Of a stretch of 64,000 bases of DNA, positions 33,776-43,122 are shown one piece after another. The stretch covers positions 248,001 to 312,000 of the forward strand of contig NZ_JAINVV010000004.1 in NCBI RefSeq assembly GCF_019880585.1. Reading direction: 5' to 3'. Under the pieces are notes generated by a model. That model did not search any database, was not told where the DNA came from, and saw only the letters and a list, made by a program, of their open reading frames with translations. The stretch comes from Sphingomonas colocasiae (GTDB taxonomy: Bacteria; Pseudomonadota; Alphaproteobacteria; Sphingomonadales; Sphingomonadaceae). The position numbers and the translations under genes were made by a program. Numbering within the stretch: position 1 is the first letter of the stretch; each line of letters opens with the position of its first letter.

Positions 33776-34333
33776 ATGAAGAAAGTGATCGCTGTCTCCG
33801 CCCTTGGCGCGCTCGCGCTGGCAGGCGGAATCGCCATGGCGCAGACCGGCGAGACGCGTGCCCCCGGCGCGCCGACGACTCGCGCCGACGCCACCGCGCG
33901 CGCCGATGCGCGTTTCGACCGGCTGGATGCCGACAAGGACGGCAAGCTGACCCCGGAAGACCGCGCGCTGCGCGGCAAGGAACGCGCGGACCGCATGTTC
34001 GCCGCGCTCGATGCCGACAAGAACGGCCAGGTGAGCCGCGCCGAGTTCGACGCCGCCCGCGAGAAGCGGATGGAGCGCCGCAAGGACCGTGCCGAGGCCC
34101 GGGGTGAGCGCGGCAGGCACGGCATGGGTCGCATGGCGCATCGTGGTTTCGGCCGTGACGGCATGCGCGGCAAGCTGGACGCCAATGGCGACGGCACCGT
34201 CACCCGCGCCGAATTCCAGGCGCCCGCGCTGGCGATGTTCGATCGTGTCGACGCCAACAAGGACGGCACGATCACGCTGGAGGAACGCCAGGCGGTGCGC
34301 GCGGCATGGCGTGCGAAACGATCGGGAAGCTGA
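33776..34333 (+). CDS. Exported EF-hand calcium-binding protein
   Basis: The 185-residue protein has a signal peptide (VIAVSALGALALAGGIAMAQ) and four EF-hand loops: DADKDGKLTPED, DADKNGQVSRAE, DANGDGTVTRAE and DANKDGTITLEE. A basic stretch between loops 2 and 3 (EKRMERRKDRAEARGERGR) may bind membranes or nucleic acids. It is likely a periplasmic Ca2+ sensor or buffer. The two-component system begins 75 bp downstream on the same strand, an arrangement that suggests a linked stimulus. The start at 33776 follows AAGGA; the frame to 33701 is not needed. Loops 1-4 are full consensus. Confidence 0.9.
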   Translation: MKKVIAVSALGALALAGGIAMAQTGETRAPGAPTTRADATARADARFDRLDADKDGKLTPEDRALRGKERADRMFAALDADKNGQVSRAEFDAAREKRMERRKDRAEARGERGRHGMGRMAHRGFGRDGMRGKLDANGDGTVTRAEFQAPALAMFDRVDANKDGTITLEERQAVRAAWRAKRSGS

Positions 34334-34407
34334 TCCTTTCCGCGTGATCCGGGCGGGCGTGCGCCGTTGCGCATCGCCCGCCCCTCCGGCATGAACGAAG
34401 GCAGGCC

Positions 34408-35127
34408 ATGAGCGACCGTCCCCACCTCCTCCTCGTCGACGACGAGCGTTCGATCCGCGAACCGCTCGCCGCCTATCTCCAGAAGAACGGCTTCCGCGTG
34501 ACGGCGGTGGGCGACGCCGCCACCGCGCGCTTGCGGCTGGCGGGCTATGCGATCGACCTGGTCGTGCTCGACATCATGATGCCGGGCGAGGACGGGCTGA
34601 GCCTGTGCCGCCATATCCGCGAAAGCGGGGAGATCCCTGTGATCCTGCTGACCGCGCGCAGCGAGGAGACCGACCGCATCGTCGGGCTGGAAATGGGCGC
34701 CGACGATTATGTGCTCAAGCCCTTTTCCCCGCGCGAGCTGATCGCGCGGATCAAGGTGATCCTGCGCCGCGCGGGCAATGGCGGCGCCCGCCTCCGCGCC
34801 CCCGAAAGCGAAAGCTACGCCTTTGCCGGCTGGGTGCTGAAGGCGGGCGAACGGACGCTGGTGGACAGCGACGGCGTCTCCGTGCCGCTGTCCACGGGCG
34901 AGTATAATCTGCTGCTGGCGCTGGTCAGCCGGCCCAACCAGGTGCTGAGCCGCGACCAGTTGCTCGACATCACCCAGGGGCGTGAGGCAAATCCGTTCGA
35001 TCGCGCGATCGACAACCAGATCAGCCGCCTGCGCCGCAAGGTGGAGCCCGATCATCGCAATCCAAACCTGATCAAGACCGTCTGGGGCGGCGGATATACC
35101 CTCGCTGCCGATGTGACGCGGATGTGA
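34408..35127 (+). CDS. OmpR/PhoB-family response regulator
   Basis: The 239-residue protein has a receiver domain with acidic pair D11-D12, phospho-acceptor D55 (VVLDIMMPG), T82 and K104 (VLKPF). After a linker comes the winged-helix DNA-binding domain (LSTGEYNLLLALVSRPNQVL, FDRAIDNQISRLRRKVE, TVWGGGYTL). It works with the sensor kinase whose ATG overlaps its stop by one base. The tandem 10-bp repeat before the EF-hand gene may be a target. The signal is unknown, though calcium, copper or envelope stress are possibilities given the neighbour. Confidence 0.94.
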   Translation: MSDRPHLLLVDDERSIREPLAAYLQKNGFRVTAVGDAATARLRLAGYAIDLVVLDIMMPGEDGLSLCRHIRESGEIPVILLTARSEETDRIVGLEMGADDYVLKPFSPRELIARIKVILRRAGNGGARLRAPESESYAFAGWVLKAGERTLVDSDGVSVPLSTGEYNLLLALVSRPNQVLSRDQLLDITQGREANPFDRAIDNQISRLRRKVEPDHRNPNLIKTVWGGGYTLAADVTRM

Positions 35128-36509
35128 TGGTGAAGCTGCTTGAAAGATTGTGGCCGAAGAACATGTCCGGCCAGATCGCGCTGTTGGTCGGCATCGCGCT
35201 GCTCGTCGCGCAGGGGATCAATTTCGGCCTGCTGGTGCGCGCGCGCGACCGGCAGGAACTCATCCAGGTGGCGGCCCCCGCGATCGCCCGGCTGGCCGAT
35301 GCGATCGAGCGCGATGCCGCGGGAACGCCGATGATCCGCGAGCGCGGCCCCTGGCTGCTGCGCCGCGGCGTCGTCGTCGAGGGCAAGAGCCGCGTGACCG
35401 GAGACATGCCTCGGCGCGAGGATATCGCGGAACGCGCGCGCGTGGCGCTGCACGACCTGCGCGTGCCGGTGCTGCGGGTGGAGGCGGCGCAGGCCGCCGG
35501 ATCGGCGGTGCGGCTGCCCGGCCATGACCGCATCGCGCAGCTTCGCGACACGATCGATCCGGAGCGGCGCAACAACCGCCCCTATCTGATCGTCGCGGCG
35601 GAGGTGAGCCCCGGCCGCTGGGTGAACCTGATCACGCGGCTGCCGTCGCGCGATCCGCGCTTCCTGGGCTGGCTGTTCCTCCAGACCATGATCCTCTATT
35701 TCGTCGTGCTCGCCGCCGTGCTGTGGAGCGTGCGCCGCGTCGCCCGCCCGCTGCGCGAGCTGACCGGCGCGGTCGAGGGATTCCGCAGCGCCGAAAGCAG
35801 CACCCTGGTGCCCGAAAGCGGCCCATCCGACGTGCGCCGGCTCGTGGCCGCCTATAACGGCATGCGCACCCGCATCGCCGGGCTGCTCGACGAGAAGGAC
35901 CGGATGCTGGGCGCGATCGGCCACGATCTGCGCACGCCGCTCGCCTCGCTGCGCGTGCGCGCGGAGGGCATGGAGGATGAGGCCGAGCGCGACCGCATGG
36001 CCGCGACCATCGAGGAGATGAACCGCACGCTCGACGACATATTGTCGCTGGCGCGGCTTGGGCGGCCGAGCGAGCCGGAAACGCGCGTCGATCTGTCCGC
36101 GCTGCTCGATCAGGTGGTCGACGACTTCCAGGCGCTGGGCAACACCGTGTCGCTGGCGGACATGCCGCGCACCACCGTGACGATCCGGCCGACGCTGATC
36201 ACCCGCGCCGTGCGCAACCTGGTCGACAATGCCGTCAAATATGGCGGCAGCGCCGAAGTGAGCGTGGCCAAGGCGGAGAAGGGCGTGGCGGTCCTGATCG
36301 ACGACAATGGGCCGGGCATTCCCGAGGACAAGATCGAGGCGATGTTCGAACCCTTCGCCCGGCTGGAGCAGTCGCGCAGCCGCGAAACCGGCGGCACCGG
36401 GCTGGGGCTGGCGCTGGCCAAGGCGATCGCGCTCCAGCATGGCGGGCGGCTGACGCTGGCCAACCGCCCCGAAGGCGGGCTGCGCGCGACGCTGTGGCTG
36501 CCGGGCTGA
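35127..36509 (+). CDS. Sensor histidine kinase (EnvZ-like)
   Basis: The 460-residue inner-membrane kinase has membrane segments near residues 16-36 and 181-201, bounding a periplasmic sensor of about 145 residues. A HAMP linker follows (RRVARPLRELTGAVEGF). The H-box AIGHDLRTPLASLR gives the phospho-acceptor H266. The ATP-binding domain shows VRNLVDNAVKYGG (N-box), DDNGPGIPE and GGTGLGLALA. It partners the overlapping response regulator. The start is ATG at 35127, with GTG at 35124 as alternative. The following 130 bp hold only imperfect 12-bp repeats around CTGAACACTGGC. Confidence 0.94.
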   Translation: MVKLLERLWPKNMSGQIALLVGIALLVAQGINFGLLVRARDRQELIQVAAPAIARLADAIERDAAGTPMIRERGPWLLRRGVVVEGKSRVTGDMPRREDIAERARVALHDLRVPVLRVEAAQAAGSAVRLPGHDRIAQLRDTIDPERRNNRPYLIVAAEVSPGRWVNLITRLPSRDPRFLGWLFLQTMILYFVVLAAVLWSVRRVARPLRELTGAVEGFRSAESSTLVPESGPSDVRRLVAAYNGMRTRIAGLLDEKDRMLGAIGHDLRTPLASLRVRAEGMEDEAERDRMAATIEEMNRTLDDILSLARLGRPSEPETRVDLSALLDQVVDDFQALGNTVSLADMPRTTVTIRPTLITRAVRNLVDNAVKYGGSAEVSVAKAEKGVAVLIDDNGPGIPEDKIEAMFEPFARLEQSRSRETGGTGLGLALAKAIALQHGGRLTLANRPEGGLRATLWLPG

Positions 36510-36642
36510 ACACCGGCCTGAACACTGGCTTGAGCATGGGACCGGACACTGGCCGCGAAGCCCCGGCGGAGGCTGCTGGCGATGCGACGAACTGGGGCCG
36601 CCTTATGAAAGATTTTACCACTTTTCCTTAGGGATCGACGGC

Positions 36643-37932
36643 ATGAACGCGCATGCCATGATCGTCGCGGATGCCGCGCCGGATGTCCGCCCACGCTCGG
36701 CGGTGAGCACCGGGGTGGGGCTGGCGGGCCTTGCCGGCCTGTTCGGCTGGATCCTGATCGCTCGGCATTACGGCATGGACGGGCCGCTGTCCGCGCTGAC
36801 CGGCGTGATCTGCTGCGGCGTGCCGATGGTGCTGTGGTCGCTGCTGGTGGACAAGGTCCATCGCAATCCGTCCACGGGGATCGACTGGTCCGCGCCGCCG
36901 CGCCCGATCCGCGAGACGATCGACATCAGTCTGGTCAAGATCGCGGGCCTGTGGGCGACCTGGGGCGCGATCGCCGTCTTCTACTGTGTCGGCCGCTGGT
37001 ATTGGAGCGGCAGCTACCTGTTCGCGATGGAGGTGCTCGTCACCCTCGCGCCGATCCTCGCCGTCACCTCCGTCCCCTATGTGATCTGGATCGACCGGCG
37101 GCTGGCAGAGCCGCGCGACGGCGCCCATGCCTTCGGCCAGTTCCTGATCGGGCATGGCGTGACCGACCGCACCGTCCTGTACGATCATTTCCGCGCCTGG
37201 GCGGTGAAGGGCTTCTTCTCCGCCTTCATGATCTCGATCGTGCCCGGCGCGTTCGGCGATCTGGTGCGCGAGCCGCTGGCGGCGATGGTCGCGAGCCCGG
37301 TGATGCTGGCCGGCTGGCTGATCACCGCGATGTTCGTGGTCGATATCGCCTTCGCCACCGTCGGCTACGTGCTGACGATGAAGCCGCTCGATTCGCACAT
37401 CCGTTCGGCCAACCCCTATGCGGCGGGCTGGATGGCGGCGCTGATCTGTTATCCGCCCTTCATCATGATGGGCGACGGCGGCCCGCTGGACTATCATGTC
37501 GGCACCGCGGAATGGTCCGACTGGCTGGCCGCCTATCCGGGCGTCATCGCGGTCTATGGCGCGGTGCTGGTGGGGCTGACCGCCATCTATGCCTGGGCGA
37601 CGGTGGCGTTCGGGCTGCGCTTCTCCAACCTCACCCATCGCGGCGTGCTCACCCATGGCCCCTATGCCTGGACCAAGCACCCCGCCTATCTGGCGAAGAA
37701 CAGCTTCTGGTGGCTTTCCACCCTGCCGTTCCTGGCGACCACCGGCAGCCCGATCGACGCGGTGCGCAACACGCTGCTGATGGCGGCGGTGAGCGGCGTC
37801 TATTACTGGCGCGCGCGCACCGAGGAGAAGCATCTCGGCGCCGATGCCGCCTATCGCGCCTATGCCGAATGGATGGACCGCAACGCGCCGATTCCGCGCC
37901 TGATCAGGGGCATCACGGGGCGCGGGCGGTGA
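36643..37932 (+). CDS. Membrane protein with C-terminal isoprenylcysteine methyltransferase-like domain
   Basis: The 429-residue protein has about ten predicted membrane segments. The last part (HRGVLTHGPYAWTKHPAYLA, then KN, and YWRARTEEKHLGADAAYRAY) matches the SAM-binding signature of the ICMT/phospholipid methyltransferase fold, where R-H-P-x-Y and E-E motifs bind the cofactor. Here it is KHPAY. It is probably a SAM-dependent methyltransferase acting on a lipid or prenylated thiol. The N-terminal half has no family I recognise. The next gene's GTG overlaps its stop, so the two are coupled. Substrate unknown. Confidence 0.85.
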   Translation: MNAHAMIVADAAPDVRPRSAVSTGVGLAGLAGLFGWILIARHYGMDGPLSALTGVICCGVPMVLWSLLVDKVHRNPSTGIDWSAPPRPIRETIDISLVKIAGLWATWGAIAVFYCVGRWYWSGSYLFAMEVLVTLAPILAVTSVPYVIWIDRRLAEPRDGAHAFGQFLIGHGVTDRTVLYDHFRAWAVKGFFSAFMISIVPGAFGDLVREPLAAMVASPVMLAGWLITAMFVVDIAFATVGYVLTMKPLDSHIRSANPYAAGWMAALICYPPFIMMGDGGPLDYHVGTAEWSDWLAAYPGVIAVYGAVLVGLTAIYAWATVAFGLRFSNLTHRGVLTHGPYAWTKHPAYLAKNSFWWLSTLPFLATTGSPIDAVRNTLLMAAVSGVYYWRARTEEKHLGADAAYRAYAEWMDRNAPIPRLIRGITGRGR

Positions 37933-38678
37933 GTGCGCTCGCCTGTGAACGCTGCAAGCTGACCTTCGAGAGTGAGGAAGGCAAGATCCTGCTTGCGCGC
38001 TGCCGGGACGCCGAATGTCCGATGAAGAAGCGCGGACGCGGCTATGTCGTGCCGTTGCTGATCGCCGTGGGCATGACGGTATTGACGATCGCGGGTGCGG
38101 CGGCCGGCATTTCATGGCTCGCGCGCGAACCGACCGGGAATGAGGAAGCCGCGGTACGCCGCGCCGAAGCGGAGGCCGCCCGCAAGCAAGCGGATCAGAT
38201 GGCCGCTCGTCGCGCCGCGACGCTGGCGCAGCCCGCGCCTGATGGCGGCACCGGCATACCGGCGTCCAGGGTGGAACCTGTGCGGCCCGCAGGAGCGTCC
38301 GCATCCGTCGCGACGTCGGCGGCCGGCTCCGCATCGATGCCGGCATCGGCCTCCGCATCGGGCCCGGTCGCTGCCGGCGGACCGCCGCCGCCACCCAATC
38401 CCGCGGCGGTGGCGCGCGTCACGAGCTTCTCATGCGACGGCAAGTTGAGCGCGGGCCGGGCGCTGGTCTGTTCCGATGTCGGTCTCGCGATCTCCGACTA
38501 TAATCTGTCGCTGCTCTACAATGCGGTGCTTGCCGCACGCGGTGGCGCCGCGCTGCGGCGGTCGCAGGCCGAATGGAAGGCCGAGCTCGACCGGATCGGC
38601 AACGACCGGCAACGCGTGGCCGATCACTATCGCCGTCGTTTCGACGCATTGTCGCGGATACAGGCCGGGCTCGACTGA
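37929..38678 (+). CDS. Zinc-ribbon-like, single-span membrane protein with LprI-like C-terminus
   Basis: The 249-residue protein has a four-Cys N-terminus (C6, C9, C25, C30; CERC and DAEC) that may bind zinc on the cytoplasmic side, and a membrane segment at about 44-66. A long Ala/Pro/Ser-rich linker follows. The C-terminal domain carries SFSCDGKLSAGRALVCSDVG and LSLLYNAVLAARGG, the two-Cys pattern of LprI/DUF1311 proteins (periplasmic lysozyme-inhibitor relatives). It starts at a GTG that overlaps the stop of the methyltransferase-like gene. A 276-bp gap follows that ends in a hairpin. Combination of domains is unusual; function unknown. Confidence 0.8.
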   Translation: MSALACERCKLTFESEEGKILLARCRDAECPMKKRGRGYVVPLLIAVGMTVLTIAGAAAGISWLAREPTGNEEAAVRRAEAEAARKQADQMAARRAATLAQPAPDGGTGIPASRVEPVRPAGASASVATSAAGSASMPASASASGPVAAGGPPPPPNPAAVARVTSFSCDGKLSAGRALVCSDVGLAISDYNLSLLYNAVLAARGGAALRRSQAEWKAELDRIGNDRQRVADHYRRRFDALSRIQAGLD

Positions 38679-38908
38679 CGGTTCCGGTTCGATCGACGCG
38701 CTTCATGAGCGTCGTTGCGCGGCGTGTGGCGACGGAGCGATCCGATGCTGGGCGCACGCCGGATTACCGGGCTTCATCCGCAATGACGGGAAAATGGAGG
38801 CGGGCAATCGCTGCCGGCTTGGAGTTGCCAGCCGGCGAAGCCCGATATCCGGCTGGAGCGGGCGGTGCAAATTACGAAGCGCGCAGCCCGCTCCGGATGT
38901 TTGTGATC

Positions 38909-38953
38909 GCATCGTTTTTGCGGAAAACCGGTTCCCAGTTTTCCGCACGATGC
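38909..38953. repeat. Family C hairpin (GCGGAAAA/TTTTCCGC), terminator-like
   Basis: GCGGAAAA (38920-38927) pairs with TTTTCCGC (38939-38946), and an outer GCATCG/CGATGC stem extends it. Copies lie at 53464 (degenerate) and 60209. It sits directly at the 3' end of the GGDEF-EAL gene and probably ends converging transcripts. The remaining 38679-38908 shows nothing. Confidence 0.7.
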
Positions 38954-38954
38954 T

Positions 38955-41609
38955 CTAGCGCGCCGCCGCCCGTTTCGCCGGCGGCCTTTGCGCGGTCAGC
39001 GCGTCGATATCGATCAGCCGGTCGAACGCCACGCCGATCCGCTGGCCCTGCGCCCAGCGCACCGTCGCCGCCAGTTTCGCGCCTTCGCCAAGGTCGATCG
39101 CGACGACGCTGTCCACCGGCATCGGCCGGTCCACGTCGATCTGCGCGCCCGATGTGGAGATGTTGCGGATGCGGCCGGGCACGGCGCGCGCTTCGTGATG
39201 GAGGATGGCGGAACGCAGCATGCGCACACGCGGCGCGCGGCTGCGCTCATAGCCCTGCGGCGTCACCACGCCGGTGGGGCAGTTCAGCTTTTCGGCGGCC
39301 TCGCGCGCTGACATCGGCCGGCCGAAGATATAGCCCTGGATATGCGAGCAGCCGAGCGTGCGGATCAGCTCCAGCTCGTCCCTGGTTTCCGCGCCCTCGG
39401 CCGTGGTGTCCATGCCCAGCCCTTCGGCGAGCGAGACGATCGCGCCGATGATCGCGGCGTTGCGGTTGCCCGGCACCGCCGCCCCCGCGACGAAGGACCG
39501 GTCGATCTTGATCTTGTCGAACGGCGCCTTGCGCAGATAGCTGAGCGAGGAATAGCCGGTGCCGAAATCGTCGAGCGCCAGCCGCACGCCCAGCGCCTTC
39601 AGCCCGGCGAACATCGCGTCGGTATCCAGCCCGTCGTTCAGGAAGACGCTTTCGGTGATCTCCAGCTCAAGCTGGGCGGGATCGAGCTGCGAGGCGGCGA
39701 GCGCGCTCATCACCACGCCGGGAAAGGCGGGGTTGGCGAACTGGACGGACGAGACGTTGACCGCGACGCGCACATGCGCGGGCCATTGCGCCGCCTCCAT
39801 GCAGGCGGTGCGCAGCACCCATTCGCCGATCGCCTGGATCAGCCCGATCTCCTCCGCGATCGGCACGAACAGCTCGGGCGAGATCGGCCCGCGCGTGGGA
39901 TGGTTCCAGCGCAGCAGCGCCTCGAACCCGACGATCGTTTCCGCCGACGCGCATACGACCGGCTGATAAGCGAGGTGAAGCGCGTCGGTGGCCAGCGCAT
40001 GGCGCAGATCGGTTTCGATCATGCGGCGTTCCTGCGCGTTGGCGTGCATCGATTGTTCGTAGAAGCGCAGCGCGCCGCGCCCGGACGCCTTGGCGGCATA
40101 GAGCGCGAGATCGGCGTTGCGCATCAGCGCGTCCGCCGTGGCGCCGTCCTGCGGGCCGATCGCGATGCCGATCGATGCGCCGATCGAGATATGCGATCCT
40201 TCGACCATATAGGGTTCGGAAAGCCGGCGGATGACGTCGGCGGCCAGCGCCTCGATCGCCGAATGCGCGGGCGCCACGGGCAGCACCACGGTGAATTCGT
40301 CGCCGCCCAGCCGGCCGACGCGGCCGACATCGCCCACCGCCATTTCCAGCCGCTTCGCCACCAGCTTCAGCAGCGCATCGCCCACCGGATGGCCCAGCGT
40401 GTCGTTGACGCCCTTGAACCGGTCGAGATCGAGCAGCATCAGCGCGCAGGGTGCCGGGTTGATCCGGGCATTGCCGAGCGACTGTTCCAGGGTCTGGAAC
40501 ATCAGCGCGCGATTGGGCAGGCCGGTCAGCGAATCGAAGCGCGCCAGGCGGCTGATCTCCGCTTCGGACTTGCGTTCCTCGGTATAATCGGTGCCGCTGC
40601 CGCGAAAACCGCGAAACTGGCCGAGCGTATCGATCACCGGCCGTCCCGTCACCGACATCCAGCGCCCTTCGCCGGGTACCGCCGCGCGCACCGGCAGGTC
40701 GGAAAAGCCCAGCCGGCTGCTCAGATAGAAACCGATCGTGCGCTCGACATGGGGAGAGGCCAGATCCTCGTCGCCGCCGTTCACGATCAGGCTCGCCATC
40801 GGCTGGCCGAGCAGGTCCGCCGGCTGCCTGCCGAAATATTCGGCGAGCCGGGGCGAGGCGTAGGTGAGCTGGCCGTGGCGATCGGTTTCCCAGAACCAGA
40901 TGCGGCCATTCTCCTCGAACATGGCGATCAGAGCGTTCGCCTTCGACGCGTCGTTGCGCGCGCGCGCCGTCTTGCTGATCTCCGCCTGATCGGCGCGCAC
41001 GAACGACAGCAGCACCGGCGCGATGATGCTGGCGAGCAGCGTGACGACGGGCAGATAGGCGGCGTCGCCGCTCGTCATCAGGATCGCGCCGATCATGCCG
41101 GCGACGCTGGCGATGACGAGCACGGGCAGCGAGGCGAAGGCGACGATCGTCGCCAGCGCCGCGCCGGCGGTGACGCCGATCAGCGCCTGGCCGAGATGCG
41201 ATCCGTCCTTCAGGTCGAGCGTAAGCGCCGCGCCGAGCGCGATGCCGACCAGCGCCGCGAACAGGGTGAGTATGCGCACGCGGCGCGACGGCGCCAGCCG
41301 CTTGCCGGGGCCGGAATTGACGATGGCGAAGGCGGCGGGGGTGAGCAGGATCGGTGCGGCGGCGAGCAGCATGTGATCGACCGGTGCGCCATGGCCGAAC
41401 ACCATGCGCAGCGCGATCTGGAGCGCGCCGGTGGCGAGATAGATCGTGGCGAGCGCGGGGAACAAGCCGACGGTGCGGCGGATGCCCGCGCGGATCTGCG
41501 CGGCCGCGCCTTCGTCGCCTTCCTTCAGGCCCATGACCGCGAGCATCGGCGTGGGCGCGTCCGTCTCGTCGCGACCCAAAGCCTTCCTTACGCGATTCGT
41601 TATTGTCAT
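38955..41609 (-). CDS. Membrane PAS-GGDEF-EAL-PilZ cyclic-di-GMP protein
   Basis: The 884-residue protein starts with about six membrane segments (residues 45-205), then PAS (about 225-345), GGDEF with the motif intact at 435-439 (RLGGDEFT), EAL with FEALLRW at 562-568, and a C-terminal PilZ domain (RVRMLRSAILHHEAR and NISTSGAQIDV). It can in principle make, break and bind cyclic di-GMP. No RxxD inhibitory site stands five residues before GGDEF, so product inhibition through that site is unlikely. It may act as a sensor-controlled switch for motility or biofilm. Start and reading frame are well defined. The gshA gene is upstream on the same strand. Confidence 0.93.
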   Translation of the reverse strand: MTITNRVRKALGRDETDAPTPMLAVMGLKEGDEGAAAQIRAGIRRTVGLFPALATIYLATGALQIALRMVFGHGAPVDHMLLAAAPILLTPAAFAIVNSGPGKRLAPSRRVRILTLFAALVGIALGAALTLDLKDGSHLGQALIGVTAGAALATIVAFASLPVLVIASVAGMIGAILMTSGDAAYLPVVTLLASIIAPVLLSFVRADQAEISKTARARNDASKANALIAMFEENGRIWFWETDRHGQLTYASPRLAEYFGRQPADLLGQPMASLIVNGGDEDLASPHVERTIGFYLSSRLGFSDLPVRAAVPGEGRWMSVTGRPVIDTLGQFRGFRGSGTDYTEERKSEAEISRLARFDSLTGLPNRALMFQTLEQSLGNARINPAPCALMLLDLDRFKGVNDTLGHPVGDALLKLVAKRLEMAVGDVGRVGRLGGDEFTVVLPVAPAHSAIEALAADVIRRLSEPYMVEGSHISIGASIGIAIGPQDGATADALMRNADLALYAAKASGRGALRFYEQSMHANAQERRMIETDLRHALATDALHLAYQPVVCASAETIVGFEALLRWNHPTRGPISPELFVPIAEEIGLIQAIGEWVLRTACMEAAQWPAHVRVAVNVSSVQFANPAFPGVVMSALAASQLDPAQLELEITESVFLNDGLDTDAMFAGLKALGVRLALDDFGTGYSSLSYLRKAPFDKIKIDRSFVAGAAVPGNRNAAIIGAIVSLAEGLGMDTTAEGAETRDELELIRTLGCSHIQGYIFGRPMSAREAAEKLNCPTGVVTPQGYERSRAPRVRMLRSAILHHEARAVPGRIRNISTSGAQIDVDRPMPVDSVVAIDLGEGAKLAATVRWAQGQRIGVAFDRLIDIDALTAQRPPAKRAAAR

Positions 41610-41671
41610 TTGGCCCCACCCGATATGGGCAGCTAGCGGCCAAGCGGTTTAGTCTTTGTTAAGCGCGCGGA

Positions 41672-43045
41672 TCAGAAGCTCATTTCGTCGTAAATCTTCG
41701 AAATATCGCCGCCCCAGGCGCCGTGATAGCGGTTGAGCAGGGCCTGGGCGGGCACGATGCGCGACGCCGCGATCTCGCGCAGCGGATCGATGAAGCCGCT
41801 TTCATTGTCGCCCGAACTGTTGAGCCGCGCGCGGGCGGTGAGGCCGCTGCTGGCGATCTCGACGATCTCCGGCGCGATATCGCCCAGCGTGCGGCCGCCC
41901 GCGATCGGCGCGTCGAGGCCGAGCCGGGGCACCGCGTTGCGAAGCGCCTCGCGTTCCTCCATCGTCCAGTGCTTCACGACGTCCCAGGCCGCGTCGAGCG
42001 CGGTGCCGTCGTACAGCAGCCCCACCCACAAAGCGGGCAGCGCGCAGATGCGGTTCCATGGGCCGCCATCGGCACCGCGCATCTCCAGGAAGCTTTTCAT
42101 CCGCACTTCGGGGAAGGCCGTGGAAAGATGATCCGCCCAGTCCGATTCGGTCGGTTTCTCGCCGGGCAGCGCGGGCAGGCGGCCGTCGAGGAAATCGCGG
42201 AAGCTCTGGCCCGCCGCGTCGATATATTTGCCGTCGCGATAGACGAAGTACATCGGCACATCGAGCGCGTAATCGGCATAGCGTTCGTAGCCGAAGCCGT
42301 CCTCGAACACGAAGGGCAGCATGCCCGTGCGGTGGGGATCGGTGTCCGACCAGATATGGCTGCGATAGGAGAGGAAGCCGTTGGGCTTGCCCTCCGTGAA
42401 GGGCGAATTGGCGAACAGCGCGGTGGCCAGCGGTTGGAGCGCCAGGCCGACGCGGAACTTCTTCGCCATGTCCGCTTCGGACGCATAGTCGAGATTGACC
42501 TGGATCGTGCAGGTCCTCAGCATCATGTCCAGCCCGAGCGAGCCGACGCGCGGCATGTGGCGCAGCATGATCTCGTACCGGCCCTTGGGCATGATCGGCA
42601 GTTCGTCGCGGCGCTTGTCGGGCCAGAAGCCCATGCCGAGGATGCCGACGCCAAGCTGCGCGCCGACTTCCTTCACCTGATTGAGGTGGCGGCCGGTTTC
42701 GGCGCAGGTCTGGTGCAGATTCTCGAGCGGCGCGCCGGACAGTTCGAGCTGGCCCGCCGGTTCCAGGCTGACATTCCCGTCCGGCCCCGCCAGCGCGATG
42801 ACATTGTCGCCCTCGCGGATCGGTTCCCAGCCGAATCTGGTCAGCGCGTCGAGCAGCGCGCGGATGCCGTCGGGATCGGCATAGCCGGGCGCGCGGTGAT
42901 CGGCGTTGCGATAGACGAATTTCTCGTGCTCGGTGCCGATGCGCCAGCGTTCCGCCGGTTTTTCGCCCTTGGCGAACGCGGAAATGAGCTGGGACCGGCT
43001 TTCGATGACCGGATCGTTGCCTTTTGAAACCGTCTTCGTGCTCAT
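41672..43045 (-). CDS. gshA: Glutamate-cysteine ligase, plant type (class II)
   Basis: The 457-residue enzyme makes gamma-glutamylcysteine from L-glutamate and L-cysteine, the first step of glutathione synthesis. RWRIGTEHEKFVYR is the ATP/metal-binding opening, followed by NVSLEPAGQLELSG, MLRTCTIQVNLDY and MKSFLEMRGADGGPW. These are the hallmarks of the alphaproteobacterial/plant GCS2 group rather than the E. coli GshA type. A cytoplasmic protein. Not in an operon with the GGDEF-EAL gene (62 bp gap) as far as can be seen. The rsmE gene is upstream on the same strand with a hairpin between. Confidence 0.95.
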   Translation of the reverse strand: MSTKTVSKGNDPVIESRSQLISAFAKGEKPAERWRIGTEHEKFVYRNADHRAPGYADPDGIRALLDALTRFGWEPIREGDNVIALAGPDGNVSLEPAGQLELSGAPLENLHQTCAETGRHLNQVKEVGAQLGVGILGMGFWPDKRRDELPIMPKGRYEIMLRHMPRVGSLGLDMMLRTCTIQVNLDYASEADMAKKFRVGLALQPLATALFANSPFTEGKPNGFLSYRSHIWSDTDPHRTGMLPFVFEDGFGYERYADYALDVPMYFVYRDGKYIDAAGQSFRDFLDGRLPALPGEKPTESDWADHLSTAFPEVRMKSFLEMRGADGGPWNRICALPALWVGLLYDGTALDAAWDVVKHWTMEEREALRNAVPRLGLDAPIAGGRTLGDIAPEIVEIASSGLTARARLNSSGDNESGFIDPLREIAASRIVPAQALLNRYHGAWGGDISKIYDEMSF

Positions 43046-43122
43046 GGCGCGGCTCTAGCGGGCGGACGAGGCTTTTGAAAGCGTCGTTTCATGCGCGCGG
43101 CGCATGACGGATTGTTCGTTTG

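Noticed and set aside
39342-41636. A 764-codon plus-strand ORF over the GGDEF-EAL gene
   Set aside because: Shadow of a multidomain protein with intact catalytic motifs on the other strand.
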